64,000 nt of DNA from GCA-020343675 sp964462945 (GCA_964462945.1 CAYWZW010000010.1:34851-98850), one strand, 5' to 3'. Shown: positions 1 through 9,527, counted from the first letter of the stretch. The notes: generated by a model from the sequence alone, not told the origin. Numbers and translations are program-made.

Positions 1-1
1 T

Positions 2-1273
2 GAGAAAACGAAACTGAGCTTTCTGGCCAACGCCACGCATATTACCATCATGGAAGCCAAGAAGTACTACGACAGCGAAGGCCGGCGCATGCTCGATTTG
101 GTTCTCAAGAACACGTCCAATCTCACGCAGGCCGCCTCCGCGCTGGGTCTGGCCGACAGTGATTCAAATTCCGTGTCAGAGTGGCAGAGCCCCGAGCAGA
201 TCAAGGCCCTGCTGGACATCGAGAACATCATCGTCTCGATCGTCAGTAACGCCGCGAGCATCGGCAAGCCGTACGAGCAGATAATACCGCTGTTGCCTTA
301 CGGCAGGGAAATGAAACTTACGTTCGCACTGCTCACGGACGTCCAGGAAGCGGGGGTCAAACTGAAATACCTGGACCAGGACGTCATAGAGAATATCTAC
401 CTTGAGAAGGAGTCGCTGCAGGAGATTCCCACCATGGTCGCTTCGCAATTTTCCCAGGAAGGCCAGCTCGGCACAGATATCCGGTACGACCTTGACCTGG
501 AAATGCTCGTCACCTCCGACACGAGCTTTTCGCTGCTGGTGACGAACCTTCCGCCGCAGATCAACTACTCCTTTCTTGATTCGAGCAGCGGCGCCCGCAT
601 CACCAGCGTGCGTTTCACGGAATTGGTCAGCAAGCACGACCTGGCTTTGCGCGTCTCCATTCCACAGAAGCTCGACGTGGCGATGATTGACAAAACGATA
701 GACTTCGAGGTCTGGGTCGTCACGACCAAACAGGCCGAAGTGCTCAATGCCTTCAGACAAGAATACGCCGGGCGAGTGATACCCGCGGAAAAGCTCGACC
801 CAATAAAGGCGGGCCGCGTTGATCTGGCGCTGATCCCCAAGGGGACCGGGCGGTTGGAAATCCTCATCAACAATCTGTTCCAGGAGATAAAGCCGCAGCA
901 GGACGTGGACATCACGGCCGACCTGCACAATGACGGCACGCTGACCCTGTTCAACATCGTTCCGGAGATCTCTCCGCCGTTGGGCTGGACGGCCGAAGTC
1001 CTGCCGAAATTGATAGAAAAACTCTCGCCCGCTGACAAACAATCCATACAAATACATCTGAGCCCCGGCCCGGACGTCGGCGTCGGCGAATATGAGGCCC
1101 AGATCGAGGCTAAAGGCCAGAGCGGCAGTGAAGTGGTTGAAGCTCTGGAGAAACGGCTCAAAGTCCGCATCTCCGCCCAGACAAATATCACTGCCACTCT
1201 TATACTGGTGGTCGGCCTGGTCGTCCTGATAAGCGGAATCGTCTTCATGGGTGTCAAACTGAGCCGACGATAA
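2..1273 (+). CDS. Membrane-anchored NEW3-domain protein (5' end outside window)
   Basis: The frame is open from base 2 with no stop, and the residues before the first ATG (position 50) read like normal protein, so the gene most likely starts upstream of the window. The C-terminal part resembles the NEW3 domain (Ig-like fold, NPCBM-associated family): a hydrophilic beta-rich stretch with NDGTLTLFN and PPLGWTAE near visible residues 300-340. It is followed by one strongly hydrophobic segment and a basic tail (KLSRR), i.e. a C-terminal membrane anchor with the bulk of the protein outside. The stop lies 17 bases before the ATG of the first permease, so it is probably co-transcribed with the ABC cassette. 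I infer an extracytoplasmic accessory or substrate-binding role. No catalytic motif is visible. Confidence 0.75.
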   Translation, partial: EKTKLSFLANATHITIMEAKKYYDSEGRRMLDLVLKNTSNLTQAASALGLADSDSNSVSEWQSPEQIKALLDIENIIVSIVSNAASIGKPYEQIIPLLPYGREMKLTFALLTDVQEAGVKLKYLDQDVIENIYLEKESLQEIPTMVASQFSQEGQLGTDIRYDLDLEMLVTSDTSFSLLVTNLPPQINYSFLDSSSGARITSVRFTELVSKHDLALRVSIPQKLDVAMIDKTIDFEVWVVTTKQAEVLNAFRQEYAGRVIPAEKLDPIKAGRVDLALIPKGTGRLEILINNLFQEIKPQQDVDITADLHNDGTLTLFNIVPEISPPLGWTAEVLPKLIEKLSPADKQSIQIHLSPGPDVGVGEYEAQIEAKGQSGSEVVEALEKRLKVRISAQTNITATLILVVGLVVLISGIVFMGVKLSRR

Positions 1274-1290
1274 ACGAATTGAGGAAGACC

Positions 1291-2841
1291 ATGATCTGGA
1301 GAATTGCCAAGAAAGAGTTTCTGCTGAGCCTGATGACGTTCAAGTTCGCGGTGGGGGCTATAGCCTGCGTTGTTTTGACGGCCGTGTTCATGCCGATTCT
1401 GGCGGCGGACTACCGCCAACGGCTGCAAACGTATAGCCGCAACGTTGCCGACAACGAGGCCGAGCTTCGAAACATCAAGGTGTACAGGAACATAACGCAC
1501 ACCATCTACAGGCCGCCGGCGGTTCTGTCAGCTTTTAGCGCGGGCCTGGAAAAGCAGTTGGTTGGCTCGGCGAAAATCGAGCTGGACAAGGTTCCGGAGC
1601 TGAGTGTAACGGAGCGCAAAGGCAACCCTTATCTGCCGATCCTTGCCGTATTCGACGAATCACTGATTTTCAAGATCATTGTCAGCATCCTGGCTCTGCT
1701 GGTTGCATACGATGCCGTATCGGGAGAACGCGAGCAGGGCACACTCAAGCTCATGCTCTCAGGCACAGTCGCCCGGTCCCAGGTGTTGCTGGGTAAGCTC
1801 GTGGCGGGACTGGTCACACTGAGCGTTCCGGTCACAATCACGTTTGCCGTGGGGCTGGTAGTTCTCTTGTCTTACCCCATGGTGACTTTCGGCAGCTCCG
1901 ATTGGGCTCGGATAGGATTAATGTTCGTTGCATCGTTAGCGTTCACTGCGGCGATGTATCAATTGGGACTGCTGTTCTCCTGTTTAGCCAAGCGCTCCGC
2001 CATCTCGATGGTGCTGGGGTTATTTATCTGGATCATATTTGCCATCGTGATACCAAACGCAGGTGTTCAACTGGCTACGCAAATCCGGCCCTTAGAGTCT
2101 CAGGAGCAACGAGACGGCAGGATGCTATCGCTCAAGCAAGACCTTGCCAATCAGCTTGGCCGGGTCAAGGTGGATTTTTCGGGCAGTCTTATCACAAGCG
2201 ACGAAGGCGACTCTTTCGGAGGCTACTACGCCAAGAGAAGGGACATTTACTGGCTCAACGCCGAACAAAAGCTGAATGCTCTGACCATACCCATCAAGTT
2301 GAGGTACGCGGACAAATCCTTGGATATAGAGCAGAGCAATCTTAGCAGCTTCTTCGCACAGAGGGACCTTGCCCGCAGCTTCTGCTGCATCTCACCCATT
2401 TCAACCTACGAGAACGTGATGGCTGTTCTCGCCGGGACCGATATAGCCAGCTTCGATCACTTCATCAACCAGGTCAGGGCCCATCGAAACGAAGTTGTCG
2501 AGTACATTCGTTCGAAAACGGGCGACTTTTCTTCCGCGTCCTTCTTCGCCCTATGTACCGAGGATGAATCAGCCGAATACACGAGGTTGTACGTCCAAAC
2601 AGAGAAGGCCCAGGATGGGCAGGCGAAAGCCAAGGCCGAACAGGCCCTTAAAGAATGGGAGCAGGAAAACCCGGTGAAAGCCGTGCCTCTCAATCTGCAG
2701 GACTTCCCCTGGTTCAAGTACCGTCAGAGTGCGGCAAGGGATCTGCGCAATGCAATTCCGGACCTGGCTGCGTTATTCATCATGAACGTCGTCCTGTTCG
2801 CGATCTGTTTTGCCGCTTTCGCAAGATATGACATAAGGTGA
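1291..2841 (+). CDS. ABC-2 type transporter permease 1
   Basis: Membrane permease of 516 residues. One N-terminal transmembrane helix (about residues 20-40) is followed by an extracytoplasmic loop. Then come several helices, a second soluble insert (about 265-480) and a last helix ending in the tail RYDIR. After the second helix it has the motif YDAVSGEREQGTLKLML and then LLGKLVAG, the ABC-2 permease signature that contacts the ATPase. An in-frame TTG lies 12 bases upstream, but the ATG was chosen because GAGGAAG sits at a good distance before it. It is the first of four consecutive paralogues sharing this motif and a closely similar C-terminal tail, followed by one ATPase gene. Substrate unknown. 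Confidence 0.85.
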   Translation: MIWRIAKKEFLLSLMTFKFAVGAIACVVLTAVFMPILAADYRQRLQTYSRNVADNEAELRNIKVYRNITHTIYRPPAVLSAFSAGLEKQLVGSAKIELDKVPELSVTERKGNPYLPILAVFDESLIFKIIVSILALLVAYDAVSGEREQGTLKLMLSGTVARSQVLLGKLVAGLVTLSVPVTITFAVGLVVLLSYPMVTFGSSDWARIGLMFVASLAFTAAMYQLGLLFSCLAKRSAISMVLGLFIWIIFAIVIPNAGVQLATQIRPLESQEQRDGRMLSLKQDLANQLGRVKVDFSGSLITSDEGDSFGGYYAKRRDIYWLNAEQKLNALTIPIKLRYADKSLDIEQSNLSSFFAQRDLARSFCCISPISTYENVMAVLAGTDIASFDHFINQVRAHRNEVVEYIRSKTGDFSSASFFALCTEDESAEYTRLYVQTEKAQDGQAKAKAEQALKEWEQENPVKAVPLNLQDFPWFKYRQSAARDLRNAIPDLAALFIMNVVLFAICFAAFARYDIR

Positions 2842-2895
2842 CAGGCCGGAGGCAACTCGGTTGTTTGCAGGGGTGGCCATATTTGGAGAATAAGC

Positions 2896-4314
2896 ATGAT
2901 TCGCCAGATTGCCTATAAAGAAGTTCTCGAGAACCTCTTGAGTTTGCGTTTTGCACTATCGGTGCTTTTGACAACGTGTCTTTTTGCGGTCTGTGGTTAT
3001 GTGTTCGTAAACGCGCATCGCGAACAATCCAGAGACTACTGGAAGAGGACGAACGAGAATCTCTCGGCTCTTGCCGAGCAGTCGAATCAGTTGTACAAAG
3101 TCGCATTCTATAAGCAGGGGATTTATCGTAAGCCGCGGCCGCTTGCAATGTGTGCCGAAGGGCAGGAGGGAGCACTCCCCAACTACTTTGAGGTCAACGC
3201 CTTCACCGCGGAGTTGCCCAGGACAAGGGGGCAGGCCAACTTCGCACTTCCTCAATTCAGCCACGTTGACTGGGTTCTGATCGTTTCGCTGATCCTGAGC
3301 TTCGCGGCGCTGGTTTTTACTTACGACAGCATCTGCGGAGAAAAAGAGGGCGGCACACTGTCTTTGATGCTGGCCAATACCGTCCCCAGGCACCAAGTGC
3401 TTCTGGGTAAGTATGCCGGCACCATGATTACCTTAGCTGTACCTCTGATTTTGGGGATGGTCGTAAGTCTGATTATCGTGACAGCCTCCAACACAGTAGC
3501 GGTCGGCGGCGGAGAATGGCTCAGAATCCTCATCATCATTGCGGTCTCTTTGCTGTATCTTTCCCTCTTCGTCTTGTTGGGGATGTTCGTATCGAGCAGG
3601 ACAGCTCATCCGGCCAATTCCATGGCGATCCTCCTGCTGGTCTGGGTCGCCTCCGCGATCCTGCTGCCGAGCTTCTGCAGAATTATTCTTGACGTAGCCT
3701 ATGAAGAACCCTCTGAGGAGGAGCTGCAGAGGCAATTAAACCAGGTACGCGAGGAGATTTGGAACAATCACGAGAAATATGGCAAGAACGCCGGCAGCAT
3801 GTCGAATAATCTCAGCGATCCGATAAACAACCCGCCTGCCCGCGCACGGCTCCAGGATGCTCTGATGGATGCCACAAATCAACTGACTGAGGAGCATCAT
3901 AATAAGTGGCTCGGGCAGGCCCTTGCTCGTCGCAACTTCGCGCGGGTCTGCCCGTCTGTGATCTATCAGCGGGCCGCCGAGGCCCTTGCCGGCACCGGGA
4001 TCAATCGCTGTGCCGACCTGCACGAACAGGTCAAACTGTATGAGGCAGGCCTGAAGGAATTTATCCGCAGCACAGACATGGAGGACCCCAAAAGCCTTCA
4101 CCTGATCGGTCCGGAACAAAACATGGCATACTCCTGGCGGGCGATTTCGCATAATCCCGTTGATTTCGACGGTGTGCCAAAGTTCCAGGAGCGCCCCATG
4201 ACGCTTGAACAATCGCTCAAACTGGCTGTCTTGGATATCGGCCTGCTGGCCCTTTTTAACTTGGTATTCTTTGCCGTGGCGTTTGTGTCATTTTTAAAAT
4301 ATGACGTGCGATGA
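2896..4314 (+). CDS. ABC-2 type transporter permease 2
   Basis: A 472-residue membrane permease, paralogous to its neighbours on both sides. It has the same plan: an N-terminal helix, a short outside loop, the motif YDSICGEKEGGTLSLML followed by LLGKYAGT, a cluster of helices, a soluble insert with acidic and basic runs (about residues 270-430) and a final helix ending KYDVR. Translation probably starts at the ATG preceded by TTGGAGAATAAGC. It lies 54 bases after permease 1 and 15 bases before permease 3, consistent with one operon. Family assignment is firm; the transported molecule cannot be told from sequence. Confidence 0.85.
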   Translation: MIRQIAYKEVLENLLSLRFALSVLLTTCLFAVCGYVFVNAHREQSRDYWKRTNENLSALAEQSNQLYKVAFYKQGIYRKPRPLAMCAEGQEGALPNYFEVNAFTAELPRTRGQANFALPQFSHVDWVLIVSLILSFAALVFTYDSICGEKEGGTLSLMLANTVPRHQVLLGKYAGTMITLAVPLILGMVVSLIIVTASNTVAVGGGEWLRILIIIAVSLLYLSLFVLLGMFVSSRTAHPANSMAILLLVWVASAILLPSFCRIILDVAYEEPSEEELQRQLNQVREEIWNNHEKYGKNAGSMSNNLSDPINNPPARARLQDALMDATNQLTEEHHNKWLGQALARRNFARVCPSVIYQRAAEALAGTGINRCADLHEQVKLYEAGLKEFIRSTDMEDPKSLHLIGPEQNMAYSWRAISHNPVDFDGVPKFQERPMTLEQSLKLAVLDIGLLALFNLVFFAVAFVSFLKYDVR

Positions 4315-4329
4315 GGAAGGAAAGAAACC

Positions 4330-5565
4330 ATGCTTACGTCAATAATCAGAAAAGAGATACTTAGTAACCTCCTCAGTTACAAGTTTTCGATCGTCACGGC
4401 TCTGACAACGATACTGATTCTCGCCAGCATACTCATGATGTACCGCGACTACGGCCTGGCCATGGAGAACTACGAGACCTTGGCACGCTTAAGCTCGAAA
4501 TCCGGTGCCGCCGTGATCCCGCCCACACCCTTGTCTATCTTTGTCAAGGGGCTCGATGACGATCTATGCCGGTCCTATGAAGGGGGCGCCGTGAATATCG
4601 AGGTGAGCAGCAAACAGCAGTCCGTGAACAAAGTCTTCCGGCTCTTTACCACACCGGACCTGCTGTACGTCATCAAGGTCGTACTATCGCTCTGTGCGAT
4701 GCTGTTCGCCTTCGATATGGTTTGCGGCGAAAAGGAGGCCGGGACACTGCGCCAATCGCTCAGCAACAGTCTGGGAAGGCCGCTCCTGATTCTGGGAAAG
4801 TGGATCGGCGGATTTACCAGTTTCATCGTTCCGTTGTTCCTCGCCGTGCTCCTGGGCACGACTTTTGTGGCCCTGCAGCCGAGAGTGGCCATGAGTCCTC
4901 AGGATTGGGCGAGGCTGGGCCTGTTCCTCTTGAGCAGCGTCATCTACTTGGCCGTCTTCTTTTCGCTGGGATTATTGATCTCCTGCCTTACCCACCAAGC
5001 GTCGTCAGCGCTGGTCGTTTCTCTGTCTGTCTGGACTCTTCTCGTCTTTCTCATTCCCAACCTCGGCAATATTCTGGCCCGTGAGCTGGTGGAGATCCCG
5101 ACGGTGCAGCAGCTTGAGGTAGCGCGTACGTACAATTTCGTTAGGCTGTACTTAGCGGAGCAGAGAATGGATAGTACGGATCGTTCTGAATTCGACAGGC
5201 TCGTGGACCGCGTTAGCGCCGAAAGCGACCAGCTTGCGGAGGACTATCGCAACCGTTTCAACAGGCTGCTCGCCGTATCCCAGAATATCACGCGCATGTC
5301 TCCGGCGGCGGCGTTCACCTTCCTGGCCACCGACATCATGGGAACCGGCGTGGCCGAAGAACGAAGGCTCAAGAGTGCCGTCCTGCAATACATCCACACG
5401 GCGGAGTCCCTGCCGGACAGTCGTCCGGCTTTCCATTATGAACGCAGCACGTGCAGCGAGATGCTGGCCCAGGGAGGCATGGGCAACCTGCTGATTCTCA
5501 TGCTCTTCGGGATACTATTTGGTACGGGAGCTTACGTGGCTTTCCTGTGGTATGATGTGCGTTGA
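4330..5565 (+). CDS. ABC-2 type transporter permease 3
   Basis: The shortest of the four paralogues (411 residues). It carries an N-terminal helix, the signature FDMVCGEKEAGTLRQSL with LILGKWIGG, a bundle of helices, a smaller soluble insert (about residues 255-365) and a terminal helix ending WYDVR. The ATG is preceded by AGGAAGGAAAG, a good ribosome binding site. Distances to the flanking permease genes are 15 and 21 bases. The soluble insert is shorter than in the neighbours, which suggests that the four subunits differ mainly in their extracytoplasmic or insert regions rather than in the ATPase-coupling core. Confidence 0.85.
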   Translation: MLTSIIRKEILSNLLSYKFSIVTALTTILILASILMMYRDYGLAMENYETLARLSSKSGAAVIPPTPLSIFVKGLDDDLCRSYEGGAVNIEVSSKQQSVNKVFRLFTTPDLLYVIKVVLSLCAMLFAFDMVCGEKEAGTLRQSLSNSLGRPLLILGKWIGGFTSFIVPLFLAVLLGTTFVALQPRVAMSPQDWARLGLFLLSSVIYLAVFFSLGLLISCLTHQASSALVVSLSVWTLLVFLIPNLGNILARELVEIPTVQQLEVARTYNFVRLYLAEQRMDSTDRSEFDRLVDRVSAESDQLAEDYRNRFNRLLAVSQNITRMSPAAAFTFLATDIMGTGVAEERRLKSAVLQYIHTAESLPDSRPAFHYERSTCSEMLAQGGMGNLLILMLFGILFGTGAYVAFLWYDVR

Positions 5566-5586
5566 TTCCAGACAGGGGAAACGATT

Positions 5587-7101
5587 ATGTTGAAGACAAC
5601 CAATGCCAGGGGGATTGTAAGTAGTCTGTGGTCCTTGAAGGTAGTCGCGGCCCGGGATCTCTTGGACAATCTGCTCAATCTGCGTTTCATTATCGGTCTC
5701 GTTCTGTGCCTCATCGTCACCGTGGCCTGTATTGCCATCCTGGCCCACAATTACCGGAGCGAACTGGCCGATTACAATCGGCGGGTCAACATGCAGGATG
5801 ACTTCTTGAGCCACTATGCCACAGAAAACGCACTGGTCGTGACGAATCGCCAGCAGAAGCCGCCGGAAAGGTTTCGGCCGCTGATCGTAGGCATCCCCCG
5901 CGATGAGGCGCTGCAGTCTTTCGACGACAATCCCCTGCCTATCCTCTTTCCGCCTCTGGATTTTCTCTTTATCGTGACGACCGTTATGAGTGTGTTGGCG
6001 CTGCTGTTCTCGTACGATGCCGTGACCGGAGAGCGGCAGCGGGGCACGCTGAGATTGGTGATCTCCAATTCCATCTCCCGAACAACGATCCTTCTGGGCA
6101 AATTCCTCGGAGGCACCGCCAGCCTGCTGATCCCCTTCCTCCTGGCGCTCCTGGTGGGCGTGCTCTACATCAATCTCAATCCCAACATCCAATGGACCGC
6201 CTCCGCGTGGGCAGAGCTTGGCCTGTTGACCGCAGCTTCGATTACCTTTATCACGTCATTTTATCTTTTGGGCCTTATGATATCCACGTTTTCACGATAC
6301 TCGGCGGTCTCGATTCTGAACTGCCTTTTCGTATGGGTGCTGCTGATCATGGCGATTCCGAACCTGGCCCCCTATATCTCCGCTCAGGTCTATCATATTC
6401 CCTCGATCACGGAGATGGAAAGACGGTTTGAAGAGATGGAGCGCGATTCCCTCACGCTGGCGGAGCAGCGAACGGCGGAGGTCGCCAAAGACTTTCAGAG
6501 CAAATATGGCAAGCCCTTTGCGGAATTGAAGGCGATGGGCTTCGGAGAGTTCCGAGAGAACAACGTGAGACCTGAGCAGCAAAAAGCTGTGCATCAGCGC
6601 GCGGCCACCGACCCTGAATTCCGGGCCATGCTGGAGGCCTTCCGCGAGGCGAAGTCGCAGGCCACGCGGCCGATCTTCGATGCCAGAGTCAAGGCGAAGA
6701 CTCGGCTTCAGCAAGACCTGGAAACGCGGGCGGCCCGTCAAACCAGACTGGCAAAGGTCCTGGCGTGCTTCTCGCCGTTGGCGGATTTCACCTATGTTGC
6801 CAGAGATCTGACAGGGACAGGCCTGCGCGCCTTAGAGTACTTTGAACGGATTTCTGGCAGGTATCAACTAGAGGTCCGCAAGTATGCGAGCAAGAAGATG
6901 CTGGAAGAGAGGCGGAAGAACCCGACATTTGGAGGAGATTCCCTGATCGATCTGAGTAACCGGCCGCGTTTTGTTTTCCGAGAGGAGCCGTTGAAAGACA
7001 AGCTGGGCGCAGTGCTACCTTACTGGGGGATACTCATTTTCTTTAACGTTGCGTTTTTTGCAGCGGCGTTTGCTGGTTTCATGAGATACGACGTGCGCTA
7101 A
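5587..7101 (+). CDS. ABC-2 type transporter permease 4
   Basis: A 504-residue permease with an N-terminal helix (about residues 35-55), the coupling signature YDAVTGERQRGTLRLVI followed by LLGKFLGG, five or more helices, and a long charged insert of likely helical or coiled-coil character (about residues 280-440, rich in E, K, R and A). The last helix ends RYDVR. The ATG has AGGGGAAACGATT upstream. The ATPase gene follows after 49 bases. The conserved C-terminal tail across permeases 2-4 (YDVR) and permease 1 (YDIR) points to repeated duplication of one ancestral gene. Confidence 0.85.
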   Translation: MLKTTNARGIVSSLWSLKVVAARDLLDNLLNLRFIIGLVLCLIVTVACIAILAHNYRSELADYNRRVNMQDDFLSHYATENALVVTNRQQKPPERFRPLIVGIPRDEALQSFDDNPLPILFPPLDFLFIVTTVMSVLALLFSYDAVTGERQRGTLRLVISNSISRTTILLGKFLGGTASLLIPFLLALLVGVLYINLNPNIQWTASAWAELGLLTAASITFITSFYLLGLMISTFSRYSAVSILNCLFVWVLLIMAIPNLAPYISAQVYHIPSITEMERRFEEMERDSLTLAEQRTAEVAKDFQSKYGKPFAELKAMGFGEFRENNVRPEQQKAVHQRAATDPEFRAMLEAFREAKSQATRPIFDARVKAKTRLQQDLETRAARQTRLAKVLACFSPLADFTYVARDLTGTGLRALEYFERISGRYQLEVRKYASKKMLEERRKNPTFGGDSLIDLSNRPRFVFREEPLKDKLGAVLPYWGILIFFNVAFFAAAFAGFMRYDVR

Positions 7102-7150
7102 TAGAAAACTGTTCAGACACTGATAATTGTGAGTTTAAAAAGAAAGGAAA

Positions 7151-7879
7151 ATGAAAATGATTGAGATCAACGAATTGACCAAGAGGTATGAGGACGGCGT
7201 TTTAGCGTTGGACCACGTTAGCTACAGTGTTGAGCCGGGCGAGATTTTCTGCCTGTTAGGGGCCAACGGGGCCGGCAAGACAACGACCATCAACATCCTG
7301 CTCGACTTCATCCCGCCCACCAGCGGCTCGGCGACCATCAACGGCCACGACTGCAACAAGTTCCCGTTAGAGGCTAAGAAGTACGTCTCTTACGTCTCTG
7401 AGAACGTTCAGCTTTACGGGATGTTCACGGCCCGGCAGAACCTCGCATTCTTCGCGGAGCTGGCCGGAAAGAAGGGCCTCAAGAAGAAGGACTACGACGA
7501 TGTGATGCGCACAGTCGGTCTGCCGGAGAGGGCGTTGAAGATGCGGCTGAAGCACTTCTCCAAGGGTATGCGGCAAAAATTAGGTATTGCCATCGCGCTG
7601 TTGAAGGACCCGCCGGCAATCCTGATGGACGAGCCCACCAGCGGCCTGGACCCGACCAGCGCCCAGGAGTTCCTGGATCAATTACGCCGTCTGCGCGAGC
7701 GAGGCAAGGCGATTTTAATGACCACGCATGACATATTCCGGGCCAAGATGATAGCAGACCGGGTCGGGATCATGAAGCAGGGGCGCCTGGTCGCCATCCG
7801 AAAGCGGGAAGATTTCAAACACGCGGACCTCGAACAAATTTACATCCGCGAAATGGAATCGGCCGAGATTGTTGCGTAA
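7151..7879 (+). CDS. ABC transporter ATP-binding protein
   Basis: Cytoplasmic ATPase of 242 residues, the normal length for an ABC-2 export system. Visible motifs in order are Walker A GANGAGKTT (about residues 37-45), Q-loop region SENVQLYG, signature FSKGMRQKLGIA (about 136-147, a GMRQK variant as in NatA/CcmA-like ATPases), Walker B AILMDEPTSGLDP and switch histidine in MTTHD. The start is the ATG after AGAAAGGAAA. It is the only ATPase in the cassette and so probably energises all four upstream permeases as different pairings or as one mixed complex. Confidence 0.93.
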   Translation: MKMIEINELTKRYEDGVLALDHVSYSVEPGEIFCLLGANGAGKTTTINILLDFIPPTSGSATINGHDCNKFPLEAKKYVSYVSENVQLYGMFTARQNLAFFAELAGKKGLKKKDYDDVMRTVGLPERALKMRLKHFSKGMRQKLGIAIALLKDPPAILMDEPTSGLDPTSAQEFLDQLRRLRERGKAILMTTHDIFRAKMIADRVGIMKQGRLVAIRKREDFKHADLEQIYIREMESAEIVA

Positions 7880-7901
7880 ATCGTGTAATGTGCGCCACTA
7901 A

Positions 7902-7985
7902 GCCACTAAGGCACGTCCGCCTGGGGATGGCTGGCGCCAAAGCTTTTTGAATGAGAAGCTCTTTGGGTCTTTGTGCCTTCGTGGC
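7902..7985. repeat. Inverted-repeat intergenic element between convergent genes
   Basis: Two 13-base arms, GCCACTAAGGCAC (7902-7914) and GTGCCTTCGTGGC (7973-7985), are complementary except for one position and are separated by 58 bases. GCCACTAA also occurs just before the left arm, giving a short direct repeat. An inner pair AGCTT/AAGCT lies in the loop. It sits between the stop of the ABC ATPase and the stop of the convergent pectate lyase. It could act as a bidirectional transcription stop or be a copy of a dispersed non-coding repeat. No T-run follows the arms, so a simple intrinsic terminator is less likely. Confidence 0.5.
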
Positions 7986-8006
7986 ATACGACCGTTTCGC
8001 AGAACG

Positions 8007-9527
8007 TCAAATATCCACAGACCGCGTTGGGTTAGTGCCGTTGAGGCATTCCTCGACATTCGTGTAACCGTCACCGTCCGCGTCGCTTGCACCATCAGAT
8101 GGATCGTCCGGCTCCAGGCCGAATTTTCTCTCCCAGGTGTCCGGCATCCCGTCATGGTCGCCGTCGGGGGGTGCGGGCGCGGAGTCGTACCGCGGCCAAC
8201 CCCCGACATCAGAGGGAGTATCAATAATGCCGTCGCCATAGGCGGGTTTGCCGGTGCGAACCGTAGTAACGATACGCGTGTCCACAGGATCGCGCTTGGG
8301 CAAGGTGGCGCCGGCCTCGGCCAGCACAAGCTCACAGGCCCGCTCGGCGGATTGCTGGGTGATGGCCGCAGCCGGAATCGGGGCGTTCGCGCGTACCTTC
8401 TTAATGAGGGCTTGGATTTCCGCCTCCGTTCGGCCATCTTCCTCATCGAACTGAACGCCCCCGTCCCAGTTGTCGGCGGTGACTTTGGGAGAGCCGACCA
8501 CGACATTTTCAGCCACATACCATTTGCCGTCGCGCTGCGCCTCGCTGTACATATCAAGGTGCTGGGGCTTGCAGATGCGGTAACGGATTGCACCTTCACT
8601 CACGGCGGGGCCCGGCTTGTAGTAATTGGCGACGATGTTGACCATGGAGCTGGCGTCACCCCCGTCAACCGTGCGGTGCCGCCAGTTGAACAGCACGTTG
8701 TTGCGGAAATCAAAGTGGTCCCCCCAGCCAATACTGGGATTCCTGCCGGTGTTGCACGCAAACAGGTTGTGGTGAAACGAGCAGTTCCTGCCGCCCCACG
8801 TGGCGCCGAAAGCATGATTGTTCAAGTCGAGGGCTTCGCTGGATATGCACCATTGAATCGTGACATTCTCGGCCGGCGTTTTCCTGTCGGAGCCGTCGGG
8901 CATTCTCTTCATGTAGCGGTAAAGAGAAAGATTCTCATCCAGCCCCCAGCTTGCAGAGCAGTGGTCCACGATGATATTGCCCACGGGGTAGCCGCCCAGC
9001 GCATCGTCGCGGTCCTTGAGGTTTCCGCGGCGGAAACGCAGATAACGCAGCACAACATCATGGGTATTGATTTCGGTTGTTTGCCCGCGCATGCAGATGC
9101 CGTCGCCGGGCGCGGTCTGACCGGCGATTGTGATGTACGGATTTGAGATGGTCAGAACCTTCTGGAGCGTGATAATGCCTGACACACGGAAGACGATGAT
9201 GCGCGGTCCTTGTGCTTCGACGGCTTCACGAAGGCTGCCGGGGCCGCCGTCGGCCAGATGGGTCACCTCGAAAATTCTTCCGCCGCGTCCTCCCGGCGTG
9301 AACGCTCCGGCACCTTCGGCGCCCGGGAAGGCAGGGATCGCGGCCCTATCGAGAGCAGCGGCGTGACCCGTAGGGTCAGCGGAGAGGGAAAAGCTGACAG
9401 ACACAACGAAAAGCATCGAACCCAGACGCCGCGACAGACACGGCGGGCCGGCACAAGTCCTTTCAGTGCCACTTTTCGGGTTGCCTGCCACAGCTCTGTA
9501 TTGCATGGTCGTCCATCGTCTTGCCAT
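8007..9527 (-). CDS. Secreted pectate lyase, polysaccharide lyase family 1, with C-terminal Ca-binding repeats
   Basis: A 506-residue exported enzyme that should cleave polygalacturonan by beta-elimination. After an N-terminal stretch with a hydrophobic signal-like segment (LFVVSVSFSLSA, about residues 37-48) the mature part opens with AIPAFPGAEGAG and GGRGG, typical of PL1. The parallel beta-helix contains VDHCSASWG and the asparagine-rich turns expected for Ca and substrate binding. The C-terminal 50 residues hold Asp-rich repeats (DGDHDGMPDTWE, DADGDGYTNVEE) like thrombospondin type 3 or dockerin-like calcium loops. The ATG was chosen because AAGAAAGGGG precedes it; an earlier in-frame start would overlap the next gene. 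It lies downstream of two other glycan-active genes on the same strand. Confidence 0.88.
   Translation of the reverse strand: MARRWTTMQYRAVAGNPKSGTERTCAGPPCLSRRLGSMLFVVSVSFSLSADPTGHAAALDRAAIPAFPGAEGAGAFTPGGRGGRIFEVTHLADGGPGSLREAVEAQGPRIIVFRVSGIITLQKVLTISNPYITIAGQTAPGDGICMRGQTTEINTHDVVLRYLRFRRGNLKDRDDALGGYPVGNIIVDHCSASWGLDENLSLYRYMKRMPDGSDRKTPAENVTIQWCISSEALDLNNHAFGATWGGRNCSFHHNLFACNTGRNPSIGWGDHFDFRNNVLFNWRHRTVDGGDASSMVNIVANYYKPGPAVSEGAIRYRICKPQHLDMYSEAQRDGKWYVAENVVVGSPKVTADNWDGGVQFDEEDGRTEAEIQALIKKVRANAPIPAAAITQQSAERACELVLAEAGATLPKRDPVDTRIVTTVRTGKPAYGDGIIDTPSDVGGWPRYDSAPAPPDGDHDGMPDTWERKFGLEPDDPSDGASDADGDGYTNVEECLNGTNPTRSVDI

Noticed and set aside
7947..9146. Long plus-strand frame of 399 codons across the pectate lyase gene
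   Set aside because: It is antisense to a clear PL1 enzyme with signal peptide and motifs, and its translation has no domain; high-GC antisense frames are expected.
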